A stretch of 18,646 nucleotides of DNA from CAZKMM01 sp964553915 (lineage in GTDB: Bacteria > RBG-13-61-14 > DRUE01): contig CAZKMM010000044.1 of the NCBI GenBank assembly GCA_964553915.1, positions 1 to 18,646 of the forward strand, read 5' to 3'. Below, one piece after another: positions 8,206 through 18,023 of this stretch. The position numbers were made by a program, and so were the translations under genes. How positions within the stretch are numbered: the stretch's first letter is position 1; each line of letters starts with the position of its first letter. The notes beneath the pieces are model-generated. The model was not told the origin of the DNA. It did no database searches and worked only from the letters and a program-made list of their open reading frames with translations.

Positions 8206-8234
8206 TTGACAAACTCAGAAAAAAATGCTAATTT
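8206..8234 (+). promoter_or_regulatory. Promoter of the pyr operon
   Basis: A perfect TTGACA (-35, 8206-8211) is followed after 17 bp by TAATTT (8229-8234), a weak -10 preceded by TG at 8226-8227 (extended -10). A start near 8240 would put the PyrR-binding hairpin at the very 5' end of the transcript. The -35 is convincing; the exact -10 is not, since GCTAAT at 8227-8232 is an alternative. Confidence 0.55.
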
Positions 8235-8241
8235 AGTTGAA

Positions 8242-8276
8242 GCCTTTTAAGCTGGCTCCGTGAGGTCAGCAAAGGC
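8242..8276 (+). promoter_or_regulatory. PyrR-binding RNA hairpin in the pyr leader
   Basis: The lower stem GCCTTT (8242-8247) pairs with AAAGGC (8271-8276). A 3-nt bulge TAA (8248-8250) follows, then the upper stem GCTGGC (8251-8256) with GTCAGC (8265-8270, one G-U pair) and the 8-nt loop TCCGTGAG. This is the shape of known PyrR-binding loops: bulged two-part stem and a UCC-purine-rich-GAGG loop region, as in Bacillus and Thermus pyr leaders. PyrR with bound UMP would stabilise it. Its 3' strand (AAAGGC) directly abuts the ribosome-binding site AGGTGA of the leader ORF, so bound PyrR should block leader translation. Confidence 0.85.
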
Positions 8277-8285
8277 AGGTGATAA

Positions 8286-8342
8286 ATGAAAAAAACTAAA
8301 AGCAAAATTTCACCTTCTCCTGCGGGAGAAGGTTTTTTTTAA
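8286..8342 (+). CDS. pyr leader peptide (18 residues)
   Basis: A short ORF encoding MKKTKSKISPSPAGEGFF, preceded by AAAGGCAGGTGA with AGGTGA at 8277-8282. The whole attenuator terminator lies inside it: the stem encodes PSPAGEG, the U-run encodes FF, and the stop TAA (8340-8342) sits at the end of the U-run. It stops 3 nt before the pyrR ATG and in the same frame, so only TAA-AAA separates the two. Known biology: translation-coupled attenuation with a leader peptide has been proposed for the Thermus pyr operon. Inference here: a ribosome translating the leader keeps the terminator open, and PyrR binding upstream stops that. The codons show no obvious run that would sense an amino acid. Confidence 0.7.
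   Translation: MKKTKSKISPSPAGEGFF
8313..8340 (+). terminator. Rho-independent attenuator terminator upstream of pyrR
   Basis: A perfect 8-bp stem, CCTTCTCC (8313-8320) and GGAGAAGG (8325-8332), with the tetraloop TGCG and then eight T (8333-8340). A ninth pair, A8312-T8333, is possible. It sits between the pyr promoter and pyrR, so it acts as an attenuator. No upstream segment is complementary enough to form a Bacillus-style antiterminator, which points to ribosome-controlled readthrough. The 3' arm GGAGAAGG is also the only candidate Shine-Dalgarno for pyrR, so the folded hairpin would hide it. Confidence 0.88.
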
Positions 8343-8345
8343 AAA

Positions 8346-8897
8346 ATGGCAAGAGAAAAAATATTAATGGATGCAGAGGAAATCCGCCGGGCGCTCTATC
8401 GGATTGCCCATGAAATCCTGGAGCGAAATAAAGGCACTAAGGATTTAGTTTTAATTGGAATCCGCACCGGGGGAGAGGAGATTGCCTCTCGTCTGGCAAA
8501 AATCATTAAGGAAAGTGAAGGCAAAGAGGTTCCTTTTGGTTTTATGGATATAACTATGTATCGGGATGACCTTTATCATATGAGCCATCAGCCTGAGGTT
8601 CATAAAACCGTAATCAACTTCGCGGTAGAAGATAAGGTGGTGGTGCTGGTAGATGATGTTCTTTTTACCGGAAGAACCTGCAGAGCAGCAATGGATGCCC
8701 TGATTGACCTGGGCAGACCCCGGGCTATCTGGCTCGCAGTCCTGATTGACCGGGGACATCGGGAATTTCCCATCAGAGCAGATTTTGTAGGGAAAAACAT
8801 CCCCACCGCCCGAACTGATTTGGTGGAGGTTCAACTAGACCCAAAGGAAAAAAAAGACCGGGTGGTGCTTTTAGAATCTAAGAAAAAATCCAAATGA
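8346..8897 (+). CDS. pyrR: Bifunctional pyr operon RNA-binding regulator / uracil phosphoribosyltransferase
   Basis: A 183-residue PyrR, normal length. It binds the pyr leader RNA in response to UMP and usually also converts uracil and PRPP to UMP. The PRPP-binding loop VVVLVDDVLFTGRTCRAAMDAL (about residues 98-119) matches the family closely, with Asp103-Asp104 and the TGRT turn. Other typical features are LIGIRTGG (about 36-43) and ITMYRDD (69-75). The C-terminus is Lys-rich. It is the first enzyme gene after the attenuator and lies 3 nt downstream of the leader stop codon, in frame with it. It overlaps pyrB by 4 nt (ATGA). A PyrR hairpin just upstream implies autoregulation. Confidence 0.96.
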   Translation: MAREKILMDAEEIRRALYRIAHEILERNKGTKDLVLIGIRTGGEEIASRLAKIIKESEGKEVPFGFMDITMYRDDLYHMSHQPEVHKTVINFAVEDKVVVLVDDVLFTGRTCRAAMDALIDLGRPRAIWLAVLIDRGHREFPIRADFVGKNIPTARTDLVEVQLDPKEKKDRVVLLESKKKSK

Positions 8898-9829
8898 AGC
8901 TTAAACACAAAAACCTTTTAGGATTAAAAGATTATGCCAGAGAAGAAATAGAATTTATTTTAGAGCAAGCCCAGACCTTTAAAGAAATCAATTACCGCCC
9001 GATTAAGAAAGTTCCTGCCCTGCGGGGAAAAACCGTGGTCAACCTCTTTTTTGAACCGAGCACCCGAACCAAAACCAGCTTTGAAATTGCCGGAAAACGA
9101 CTGAGCGCAGATGTGGTTAATTTCTCTGCCAGCCAGAGCTCCTTAACCAAAGGAGAAACTCTAGGAGATACCGCCCGGAACATTGAAGCAATGAAGCCAG
9201 ACCTTTTAGTGCTAAGAAGCTCATCCGCCGGGGTGCCGGAGATGCTTGCCCGGCTTATCTCCACCCCGGTAATAAATGCCGGGGACGGCTTCCACGAACA
9301 TCCTACTCAGGCGCTTCTGGATCTGTTCACAGTGCGGGAGAAGAAAGGGGAAATAGAAGGATTAAAAATCGCTATTGTCGGAGATATTCGGCACAGCCGG
9401 GTAGCCCGTTCAAATATTTACGGCTTTTCCAAACTCGGAGCAGAGGTGGTGGTTGTGGGTCCTCCGACAATGATTCCACCCGGGATTGAAAAACTCGGCT
9501 GTAAAGTAAGCTATGACCTGGACCAGGTCATTCCTGAAATGGATGTAATTATGATGCTCAGAATTCAACTGGAGCGGGGCAGTGCCCGGTTCTTCCCTTC
9601 CCTGCGGGAATATTCCCGGCTTTACGGCTTGAATGAAAAAAGGCTTTCCCGGGCAAAAAAAGATGTGTTAATTATGCATCCAGGACCGGTTAATCGGGGA
9701 GTGGAACTTTCTCCTGAGGTGGCAGATGGTCCTTATTCAGTAATCCTGGAACAGGTGGAAAACGGGGTGGCAGTGAGAATGGCTCTGCTTTATCTTTTCT
9801 GTGGAGGAGTAGATGAGGCTCTTACTTAA
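8894..9829 (+). CDS. pyrB: Aspartate carbamoyltransferase catalytic chain
   Basis: Makes N-carbamoyl-L-aspartate from carbamoyl phosphate and aspartate, the committed step of pyrimidine synthesis. At 311 residues it has normal length. The phosphate-binding FFEPSTRTKTSFE (Ser56-Thr57-Arg58-Thr59), a mobile-loop lysine in SSLTKGET (Lys86), HPTQALLD (His136-Gln139) and RIQLERG near the aspartate site are all intact. No regulatory pyrI gene is in the operon, as in PyrR-regulated systems where the catalytic trimer works alone or with dihydroorotase. The start overlaps the pyrR stop by 4 nt with a poor ribosome-binding site, so translation is probably coupled. The 3' end overlaps pyrC by 17 nt. Confidence 0.97.
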   Translation: MKLKHKNLLGLKDYAREEIEFILEQAQTFKEINYRPIKKVPALRGKTVVNLFFEPSTRTKTSFEIAGKRLSADVVNFSASQSSLTKGETLGDTARNIEAMKPDLLVLRSSSAGVPEMLARLISTPVINAGDGFHEHPTQALLDLFTVREKKGEIEGLKIAIVGDIRHSRVARSNIYGFSKLGAEVVVVGPPTMIPPGIEKLGCKVSYDLDQVIPEMDVIMMLRIQLERGSARFFPSLREYSRLYGLNEKRLSRAKKDVLIMHPGPVNRGVELSPEVADGPYSVILEQVENGVAVRMALLYLFCGGVDEALT

Positions 9830-11096
9830 AGGAGCACGGCTGGTTGACCCCAGCCAGAAAATAGATGCTCCTAAAAACCTCCTGATTGAAAAAGGCAGGG
9901 TGGAGGCAATTTTAAAGCCCACGGAAAAAGTGAGCAATGCCAGGGTGATTGACCTTTCCGGCAAGATTATCACTCCGGGGCTGGTGGATATACATACCCA
10001 CCTCCGGGAGCCAGGATATGAATATAAAGAAACCATTGCCACTGGCACCCGCTCTGCTCTTTATGGTGGATTCACCGCAATTGCCTGTATGGCAAATACT
10101 GACCCGGTAAATGACAGTCCTGCGGTCACTGAATATATCCTGGAGCGGGCAAGAGAAGCTGGCTCGGTGCGGGTTTTTCCCATCGGTGCCATCAGTAAAG
10201 AGCTTGAAGGAAAAGAACTTTCGGAAATGGGCTCTATGGCTCAGGCAGGGGCGCAGGGATTTTCTGATGACGGCAACCCAGTAATGGATGCGGACCTAAT
10301 GCGTCGGGCTCTGGAATATGCCCGGGCGCTGGACCGGGTAATCATTTCTCATCCCCAAGATTTAAATCTCTCTGCTGGTGGGGTGATGAATGAAAGTCCG
10401 GTCTCTACCAAGCTTGGGTTGGGGGGGATACCTGCCAGCGCGGAAGAGGTAATGGTCGCCCGGGATATAATCCTGGCAAAAATGACCAAAGGAAAACTCC
10501 ATCTGGCTCATCTTTCCACCAAGGGTTCAATTCAGCTGGTAAAAAGAGCCAAAGAGGAAGGCATCTTTTTCAGCTGTGAGACCTGCCCTCATTATTTCAC
10601 CCTCACAGAACAGGCAGTAGCCCAAAGCGGATACCATCCCAACACCAAGGTAAACCCTCCGCTGAGGAGCGAGGAGGACAAAGAAGCCATTATTCAGGCA
10701 CTTGCGGAGGGAGTAATTGACTGCATTTCTTCAGACCATGCTCCTCATAGTCTGGCAGAAAAAGAGGTGGAATTTGACCGGGCAGATTTTGGGATTTCTG
10801 GTCTGGAGACCAGCCTGGCTCTTGGCTTACAGTTGGTTCATCAAAAAAAGCTCAGCCTTTCCCGGCTGGTGGAGCTGATGAGCACCAATCCTGCTAAAAT
10901 CCTGGGAATAGATGCAGGGAGCTTAAAGCCCGGCTCCCGGGCAGATATAACCGTAATTGACCTGGAAAAGAAATGGAAGGTTCAGCCAGAAAAATTTAAA
11001 TCTCTGGGCAAGAACACCCCTTTTGCGGGAATGGAGCTGAAAGGAAAAGCGGTAATGGTGATAGTTGCCGGAAAAATTTTTGACCTGGAAAAATGA
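9813..11096 (+). CDS. pyrC: Dihydroorotase, class I
   Basis: Cyclises carbamoyl-aspartate to dihydroorotate in a zinc-dependent reaction. It has 427 residues. The active-site set matches class I enzymes: HTHLREPG (His61, His63), SDDG (Asp152/Asp153), His180, LAHLST (His233) and SSDHAPH (Asp308), so it should be active rather than a pseudo-dihydroorotase. One departure is HPQD at 180-183, where most class I enzymes have H-C/A-E-D. It starts inside the pyrB 3' end behind a strong GGAGGAG and overlaps carA by 4 nt. In some bacteria PyrB and class I PyrC form a joint complex; the adjacent overlapping genes fit that, but the sequence does not prove it. Confidence 0.97.
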   Translation: MRLLLKGARLVDPSQKIDAPKNLLIEKGRVEAILKPTEKVSNARVIDLSGKIITPGLVDIHTHLREPGYEYKETIATGTRSALYGGFTAIACMANTDPVNDSPAVTEYILERAREAGSVRVFPIGAISKELEGKELSEMGSMAQAGAQGFSDDGNPVMDADLMRRALEYARALDRVIISHPQDLNLSAGGVMNESPVSTKLGLGGIPASAEEVMVARDIILAKMTKGKLHLAHLSTKGSIQLVKRAKEEGIFFSCETCPHYFTLTEQAVAQSGYHPNTKVNPPLRSEEDKEAIIQALAEGVIDCISSDHAPHSLAEKEVEFDRADFGISGLETSLALGLQLVHQKKLSLSRLVELMSTNPAKILGIDAGSLKPGSRADITVIDLEKKWKVQPEKFKSLGKNTPFAGMELKGKAVMVIVAGKIFDLEK

Positions 11097-12238
11097 GAAA
11101 AAAAACAAAAGCGGTTCTCTGCCTGATTGACGGCACGATTTTAGAGGGCTGGAATTTTGGCTCTGAGGGTGAGACCATTGGCGAGGTGGTTTTTCATACT
11201 GGTATGACCGGTTATCAGGAGATATTAACTGACCCTTCATATCGGGGTCAGATAGTCACAATGACCTACACCCAGATTGGTAATACCGGAATCAATGATG
11301 AGGATATGGAAAGCTGGCGGGTGTGGGTCAATGGGTTCATTGTTCGGGAATACATAGATTTTCCTTCTAACTTCCGCTCCAAAATCACCCTGGATGAATT
11401 CTTAAAAAAACAGGGAATTGTGGGAATTGAAGGAATAGACACCAGATTCATAACCCGACATATCCGGGAGCAGGGCTCTATGCAGGGGATTATCTCCACT
11501 GAGGATTTTAATCCAGAAAGCCTCCTGGAAAAACTCCAAAAAGCCCCGGGAATTGTGGGAAGAGACCTGGTTAAAGAAGTCACCTGCTCTGAGCCTTATG
11601 ATTTCTATGAAGGAACCTGGGAGCTGGAAAAAGGCTACAAAAAAGACCTTCCCGAACCTAAATTTAAAGTGGTGGCAATAGACTGCGGGATTAAAACCAA
11701 CATCCTGCGGATGCTTTCAGACCGAAGGATTTTTGTCCGGATAGTTCCTGCCCAAACTCCTCCGGAGGAGATTCTTAAAGAAAATCCTGATGGAATCTTT
11801 GTCTCCAATGGTCCGGGCGACCCGGCAGGATGCGATTATGTTGCTCATACTTTAAAAGAAATTGTCCAGAAAAAGCCCGGGCTCCCCATCTTTGGCATCT
11901 GTCTCGGGCATCAGATTCTTTCCCGGACTTTTGGAGCTGAGACCGAAAAGCTCAAGTTTGGTCATCACGGTGCCAATCATCCGGTAATGAGGCTTGCCAC
12001 TAAAGAGGTGGAAATCACCAGCCAGAACCACTGCTTTGCAGTAAAAATGGACTACTTTAATCAGCCGGACTGCCCGTTTGAACTTACTCATCTTAATCTC
12101 AATGACCATACAGTAGAAGGAATGGCTCACAAGAGGCTTCCGATTTTCAGCGTGCAATATCATCCAGAAGCATCGCCCGGTCCTCATGATTCTCAGTATC
12201 TATTTGAGCAATTTGTCAATCTTTTGGAAGAAAAATGA
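11093..12238 (+). CDS. carA: Carbamoyl-phosphate synthase small (glutaminase) subunit
   Basis: Hydrolyses glutamine and channels ammonia to CarB. It has 381 residues. The N-terminal CarA domain (about 1-180) shows the characteristic HTGMTGYQEILTDPSY and TYTQIGNTG. The class I glutamine amidotransferase domain (about 190-375) has the nucleophile Cys270 in FGICLGHQ and the His357/Glu359 pair in QYHPEASPGPHDS, so the catalytic triad is complete. The start overlaps the pyrC stop by 4 nt and the end overlaps the next gene by 4 nt. Its partner carB is not adjacent: two other genes lie between. Confidence 0.97.
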   Translation: MRKKTKAVLCLIDGTILEGWNFGSEGETIGEVVFHTGMTGYQEILTDPSYRGQIVTMTYTQIGNTGINDEDMESWRVWVNGFIVREYIDFPSNFRSKITLDEFLKKQGIVGIEGIDTRFITRHIREQGSMQGIISTEDFNPESLLEKLQKAPGIVGRDLVKEVTCSEPYDFYEGTWELEKGYKKDLPEPKFKVVAIDCGIKTNILRMLSDRRIFVRIVPAQTPPEEILKENPDGIFVSNGPGDPAGCDYVAHTLKEIVQKKPGLPIFGICLGHQILSRTFGAETEKLKFGHHGANHPVMRLATKEVEITSQNHCFAVKMDYFNQPDCPFELTHLNLNDHTVEGMAHKRLPIFSVQYHPEASPGPHDSQYLFEQFVNLLEEK

Positions 12239-12855
12239 AGCAGATTTTAAGCCAGATTCTGGACAAGATAGAACTATACGCAGGCGAGGAGCGATTTGCT
12301 CAGGAGCTGGAGCGGGCAAAAGAAAAATTCTTCAATCCCGTAGGCTTTGCCTCAGAAAACAGCGAAATTGCAGAACTGGAGCTGGCTAATTTTATTGAAT
12401 GGTTTATTTTTGACTGGAAGCTGGAAGAAGGAAAAAGCCTGTGGGAAAAATTTTTTAAAGAGCAGGGAGAAAACCTTACTCCCTTAGAAAAAACTCTTCT
12501 GGAGGGATTTGCTCATCAGTTCTATAGCCTATTCTTGGTCAAAAAAATCACCAATCAGCAGGCGGTGGTAAAAGACATCATCACCAGAAAAAAAATCAAT
12601 CCGGTTTACGGACTAAGTGCTGGGATAGAAAAAGGGGATTTTATCCTTGCCCGGATTGTCTTCCCTGCCGGGCAGGCTTGTTTTACTGAGGCTTTTTTTT
12701 ATCTGCCCAGGACCCTGGCAAAATTCTATCAAAAGAAAGCCCGGCTGGTGAGAAAAAATCAGCTGGAAAAAGAAAAATTCCTTGAGGAGCTTCGCTCGAT
12801 TGCCATCAAATTTCAACGCTATCCGAGGATGAAGCTGGAAGAATATTACCAATGA
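12235..12855 (+). CDS. Uncharacterised protein in the pyr operon, between carA and carB
   Basis: A 206-residue soluble protein with no signal peptide or membrane segment and no enzyme motif I recognise. A core with WFIFDWKLEEGKSLWEKFF (about 56-74) is followed by LTPLEKTLLEGFAHQFYSLF, then a DIITRKK...SAGIEKGDFILARIVFP segment (about 110-142) that looks like a small beta-rich module. The WFxFDW...LxPxEKxLL layout recalls uncharacterised bacterial proteins sometimes fused to SEC-C zinc domains, but no SEC-C cysteines are visible. The C-terminus is helical and rich in Lys, Glu and Arg. It overlaps carA and the radical SAM gene by 4 nt each, so it is made with the pyrimidine enzymes; a link to them is inferred from position only. 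Confidence 0.85.
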   Translation: MKQILSQILDKIELYAGEERFAQELERAKEKFFNPVGFASENSEIAELELANFIEWFIFDWKLEEGKSLWEKFFKEQGENLTPLEKTLLEGFAHQFYSLFLVKKITNQQAVVKDIITRKKINPVYGLSAGIEKGDFILARIVFPAGQACFTEAFFYLPRTLAKFYQKKARLVRKNQLEKEKFLEELRSIAIKFQRYPRMKLEEYYQ

Positions 12856-13793
12856 GTGAGAGGATGAAACAAGAGGAAAAATTTATTCCCGCCTATTTAA
12901 AGCTGGGTCCGGGAGAATTTGAGCTGAGAACCAAAAAGGCTTTTGAGCTTTTAAGTCCCTGCCGGCTCTGTCCGAGAAAATGCCAGGTGGAGAGGCTCAA
13001 GGGAGAGCCGGGTTTCTGCCAGGCAGGAGCCAAACCTGAGGTGAGCAGTTATAACCTTCATTTTGGAGAGGAGCCGGGAATTTCCGGCTGGAGAGGTTCG
13101 GGCACCATCTTTTTCACTCATTGCAATCTCCGCTGTGTCTTCTGTCAGAACTATCCCATCAGCCAGCTCGGACACGGGAATCTCACCAGCAGTGAGGGGC
13201 TGGCAGAAATGATGCTGGAATTACAACAAGATGGCGCCCACAACATAAATTTTGTCACGCCCACTCATATGGTTCCCTGGATTATAGAAGCACTGGCAAT
13301 TGCCCGGGAAAGGGGTTTGAGAATTCCTCTGGTTTATAATTCCGGCGGTTATGATTCTTTAGAAGAACTGGAGCTACTTGATGGAATTGTGGATATTTAT
13401 ATGCCGGATATGAAATACAATGACAATAAAGTTGCAGAAAAATACTCTAAAGCCCCGGATTATGTGGAAGTGAACCGAAGGGCAATTAAAGAAATGCACC
13501 GCCAGGTGGGAGATTTGAGCTTTGATGATACCGGCATAGCTCTGCGGGGACTTTTAATTCGGCATTTAATCCTTCCCGAAGGTCTTGCCGGCACCGAAGG
13601 AATAATGAAATTTATTGCCGAGGAAGTCTCTCAAGAAACTGCAATCAGTTTAATGAGCCAGTATTTTCCGGCTCATCGGGCTTTTGAATTTCCGGAGATT
13701 TCCCGGAGAATTTCCCGGGAGGAGTATTATCAGGCAGAGCGGGCTATGGAGCAGGTAGGATTATATCGGGGATGGAAGCAGGGGATTTATTAA
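12852..13793 (+). CDS. Radical SAM protein of the PflX (COG1313) type
   Basis: A 313-residue iron-sulfur protein of the group often labelled 'putative pyruvate formate-lyase activating enzyme'; its real reaction is unknown. The radical SAM cluster motif is CX3CX2C in THCNLRCVFCQNY (Cys91, Cys95, Cys98). A second Cys group lies ahead, CRLCPRKC (37, 40, 44) plus Cys56 in GEPGFCQAG, typical of this family and likely to hold another metal centre. Downstream are YNSGGYDS, DIYMPDMKY and LIRHLILP, also family hallmarks. No glycyl-radical enzyme is in the window for it to activate. It overlaps the upstream unknown gene by 4 nt and ends 3 nt before carB, so it is firmly embedded in the pyr operon. Confidence 0.92.
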   Translation: MSERMKQEEKFIPAYLKLGPGEFELRTKKAFELLSPCRLCPRKCQVERLKGEPGFCQAGAKPEVSSYNLHFGEEPGISGWRGSGTIFFTHCNLRCVFCQNYPISQLGHGNLTSSEGLAEMMLELQQDGAHNINFVTPTHMVPWIIEALAIARERGLRIPLVYNSGGYDSLEELELLDGIVDIYMPDMKYNDNKVAEKYSKAPDYVEVNRRAIKEMHRQVGDLSFDDTGIALRGLLIRHLILPEGLAGTEGIMKFIAEEVSQETAISLMSQYFPAHRAFEFPEISRRISREEYYQAERAMEQVGLYRGWKQGIY

Positions 13794-13796
13794 GCA

Positions 13797-17042
<3,246 letters not shown>

Positions 17043-17051
<9 letters not shown>

Positions 17052-17070
17052 AAGAGAAAATTATTATAAT
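17043..17070 (+). promoter_or_regulatory. Probable promoter of greA
   Basis: TTGATT (-35, 17043-17048), a 16-bp spacer and a perfect TATAAT (-10, 17065-17070), overlapping the last codons of carB. The ATG of greA is only 11 nt past the -10, so the 5' UTR would be about 6 nt with no room for a Shine-Dalgarno, and none is seen. It would let greA be made independently of the pyr attenuator. Confidence 0.5.
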
Positions 17071-17081
17071 CTTTAACTGCA

Positions 17082-17567
17082 ATGGCTATCCAAAACGAAC
17101 CCATCACCAAAAAAGGCTATGAAAAGCTCCGGGCAGAATTGGAGCGAATGAGGGGCGAGGAGCGAATTAAAATTGCCAAAGAAATTGAACATGCCCGTTC
17201 CTATGGAGATTTAAGCGAGAACGCAGAATATCAATATGCCAAAGAAAAGCAGGCGTTAATTGAAGCAAAAATCCGGGACCTGGAAGATAAACTCGCCCGT
17301 GCCCGGGTGATAGACCCAGCCCAGCTCAGCGGAGATAAAGTCACCTTTGGCGCCTGGGTAGAACTGGAGGATATTGAGAGCAAAGAAAGGGTTCAATACC
17401 AAATTGTCGGCAGTTTTGAAGCAGAGCCTGAGCAGGGGAAAATCTCCTACCAGAGCCCGCTTGCCCGGGCTTTAATTGGAAAAGAAGAAGGAGATGATGT
17501 GGTAATCAAAACTCCTAAAGGAGAAAAAACCTACGAGATTGTTAAGGTAGAATTCAAGCCCGACTAA
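17082..17567 (+). CDS. greA: Transcript cleavage/elongation factor GreA
   Basis: Enters the secondary channel of RNA polymerase and stimulates cleavage of backtracked RNA. At 161 residues it is the usual length. The N-terminal coiled coil (about 9-78) has the tip motif GDLSENAEY with its acidic residues, and the C-terminal FKBP-like domain (about 83-158) ends with the typical SPLARALIGKEEGDDVVIKTPKGEKTYEIVKV. It follows carB by 30 bp, and a near-consensus promoter in that gap suggests separate control, though readthrough from the pyr operon is possible. Its stop codon overlaps that of the convergent receiver gene (CTAA serves as TAA on one strand and TAG on the other). Confidence 0.97.
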   Translation: MAIQNEPITKKGYEKLRAELERMRGEERIKIAKEIEHARSYGDLSENAEYQYAKEKQALIEAKIRDLEDKLARARVIDPAQLSGDKVTFGAWVELEDIESKERVQYQIVGSFEAEPEQGKISYQSPLARALIGKEEGDDVVIKTPKGEKTYEIVKVEFKPD

Positions 17568-17941
17568 GCTTTATCTTTTAAGGCAAGCAGGTGATAGATT
17601 TTCTCAATCAATTCTTTCCTTTCCCAGGGTTTTTCTATTTCCAGTTGAACGGTTCCATTCCGGAGCGCCCGACGAATGGAAGGAGAACTTAGCCCACTTA
17701 CCAGTAAACCTCTTTTTATCTCCGGATATAATAACTTCACCTTTTGTAATAGCTCCACTCCGTTCATCTCTCTTAAAGAAAAACTTGCCAGAATCAAATC
17801 TACTTTATTAACCGCCAGCTTGGTTAAAGCCTGCTCCGAGGTATAAGCCCGAAGCACAGAAAACCCCTCCCTCTCCAGAAGCTCCGCCAGACGGGAAACA
17901 ATTAAAGCCTCTTCGTCTGCCACTAAAATTACCGGCTCCAT
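17564..17941 (-). CDS. Stand-alone receiver (CheY-like) domain lacking the phosphoacceptor Asp
   Basis: A 125-residue single receiver domain with no output domain. ILVADEEALIVSRLAELLEREGF at the N-terminus carries the acidic pair Asp9-Glu10. VDLILASFSLREMNGVELL aligns with the usual DLxLLDxxMPxMDGxELL, which places Ser53 where the phosphorylated Asp should be. The switch Ser82 (LLVSG) and the conserved Lys104 (EIEKPW) are kept. It is therefore probably a pseudo-receiver that signals by binding rather than phosphorylation, or a protein modified on Ser. No histidine kinase is nearby. It is convergent with greA, overlapping by 4 nt, and divergent from the small unknown gene at 18024. Confidence 0.85.
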   Translation of the reverse strand: MEPVILVADEEALIVSRLAELLEREGFSVLRAYTSEQALTKLAVNKVDLILASFSLREMNGVELLQKVKLLYPEIKRGLLVSGLSSPSIRRALRNGTVQLEIEKPWERKELIEKIYHLLALKDKA

Positions 17942-17971
17942 CTATAAAAAATTTCGGAAGATTTTGGGGAA

Positions 17972-18000
17972 ATTATAATTTTTAATTTTGGCAGGTTAAA
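17972..18000 (-). promoter_or_regulatory. Possible promoter of the receiver gene
   Basis: Minus strand: a perfect TATAAT (-10, 17972-17977) with a poor -35, TTTAAC (17995-18000), 17 bp upstream. The start would be near 17965, leaving an A/T-rich 5' UTR of about 24 nt without a clear Shine-Dalgarno. The -35 lies inside the spacer of the oppositely directed promoter at 17988-18016, so the two could compete for polymerase. Confidence 0.35.
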
Positions 18001-18016
18001 CTTTTCTTGCTATGAT
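17988..18016 (+). promoter_or_regulatory. Promoter of the small gene at 18024, predicted leaderless
   Basis: TTGGCA (-35, 17988-17993), a 17-bp spacer and TATGAT (-10, 18011-18016); each hexamer differs from consensus at one position. The ATG at 18024 is 7 nt beyond the -10, so transcription should start at or next to the start codon. The earlier in-frame ATG at 18012 is inside the -10 box and is therefore unlikely to be used. Confidence 0.6.
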
Positions 18017-18023
18017 AATAATA

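Noticed and set aside
8451..8834. Minus-strand open frame inside pyrR
   Set aside because: A shadow of a confidently identified gene; its Ser/His-rich translation matches nothing I recognise.
18012..18023. Start of the small protein at 18012 (MIII extension)
   Set aside because: This ATG overlaps the -10 hexamer TATGAT, so it would not be in the transcript; 18024 fits better.
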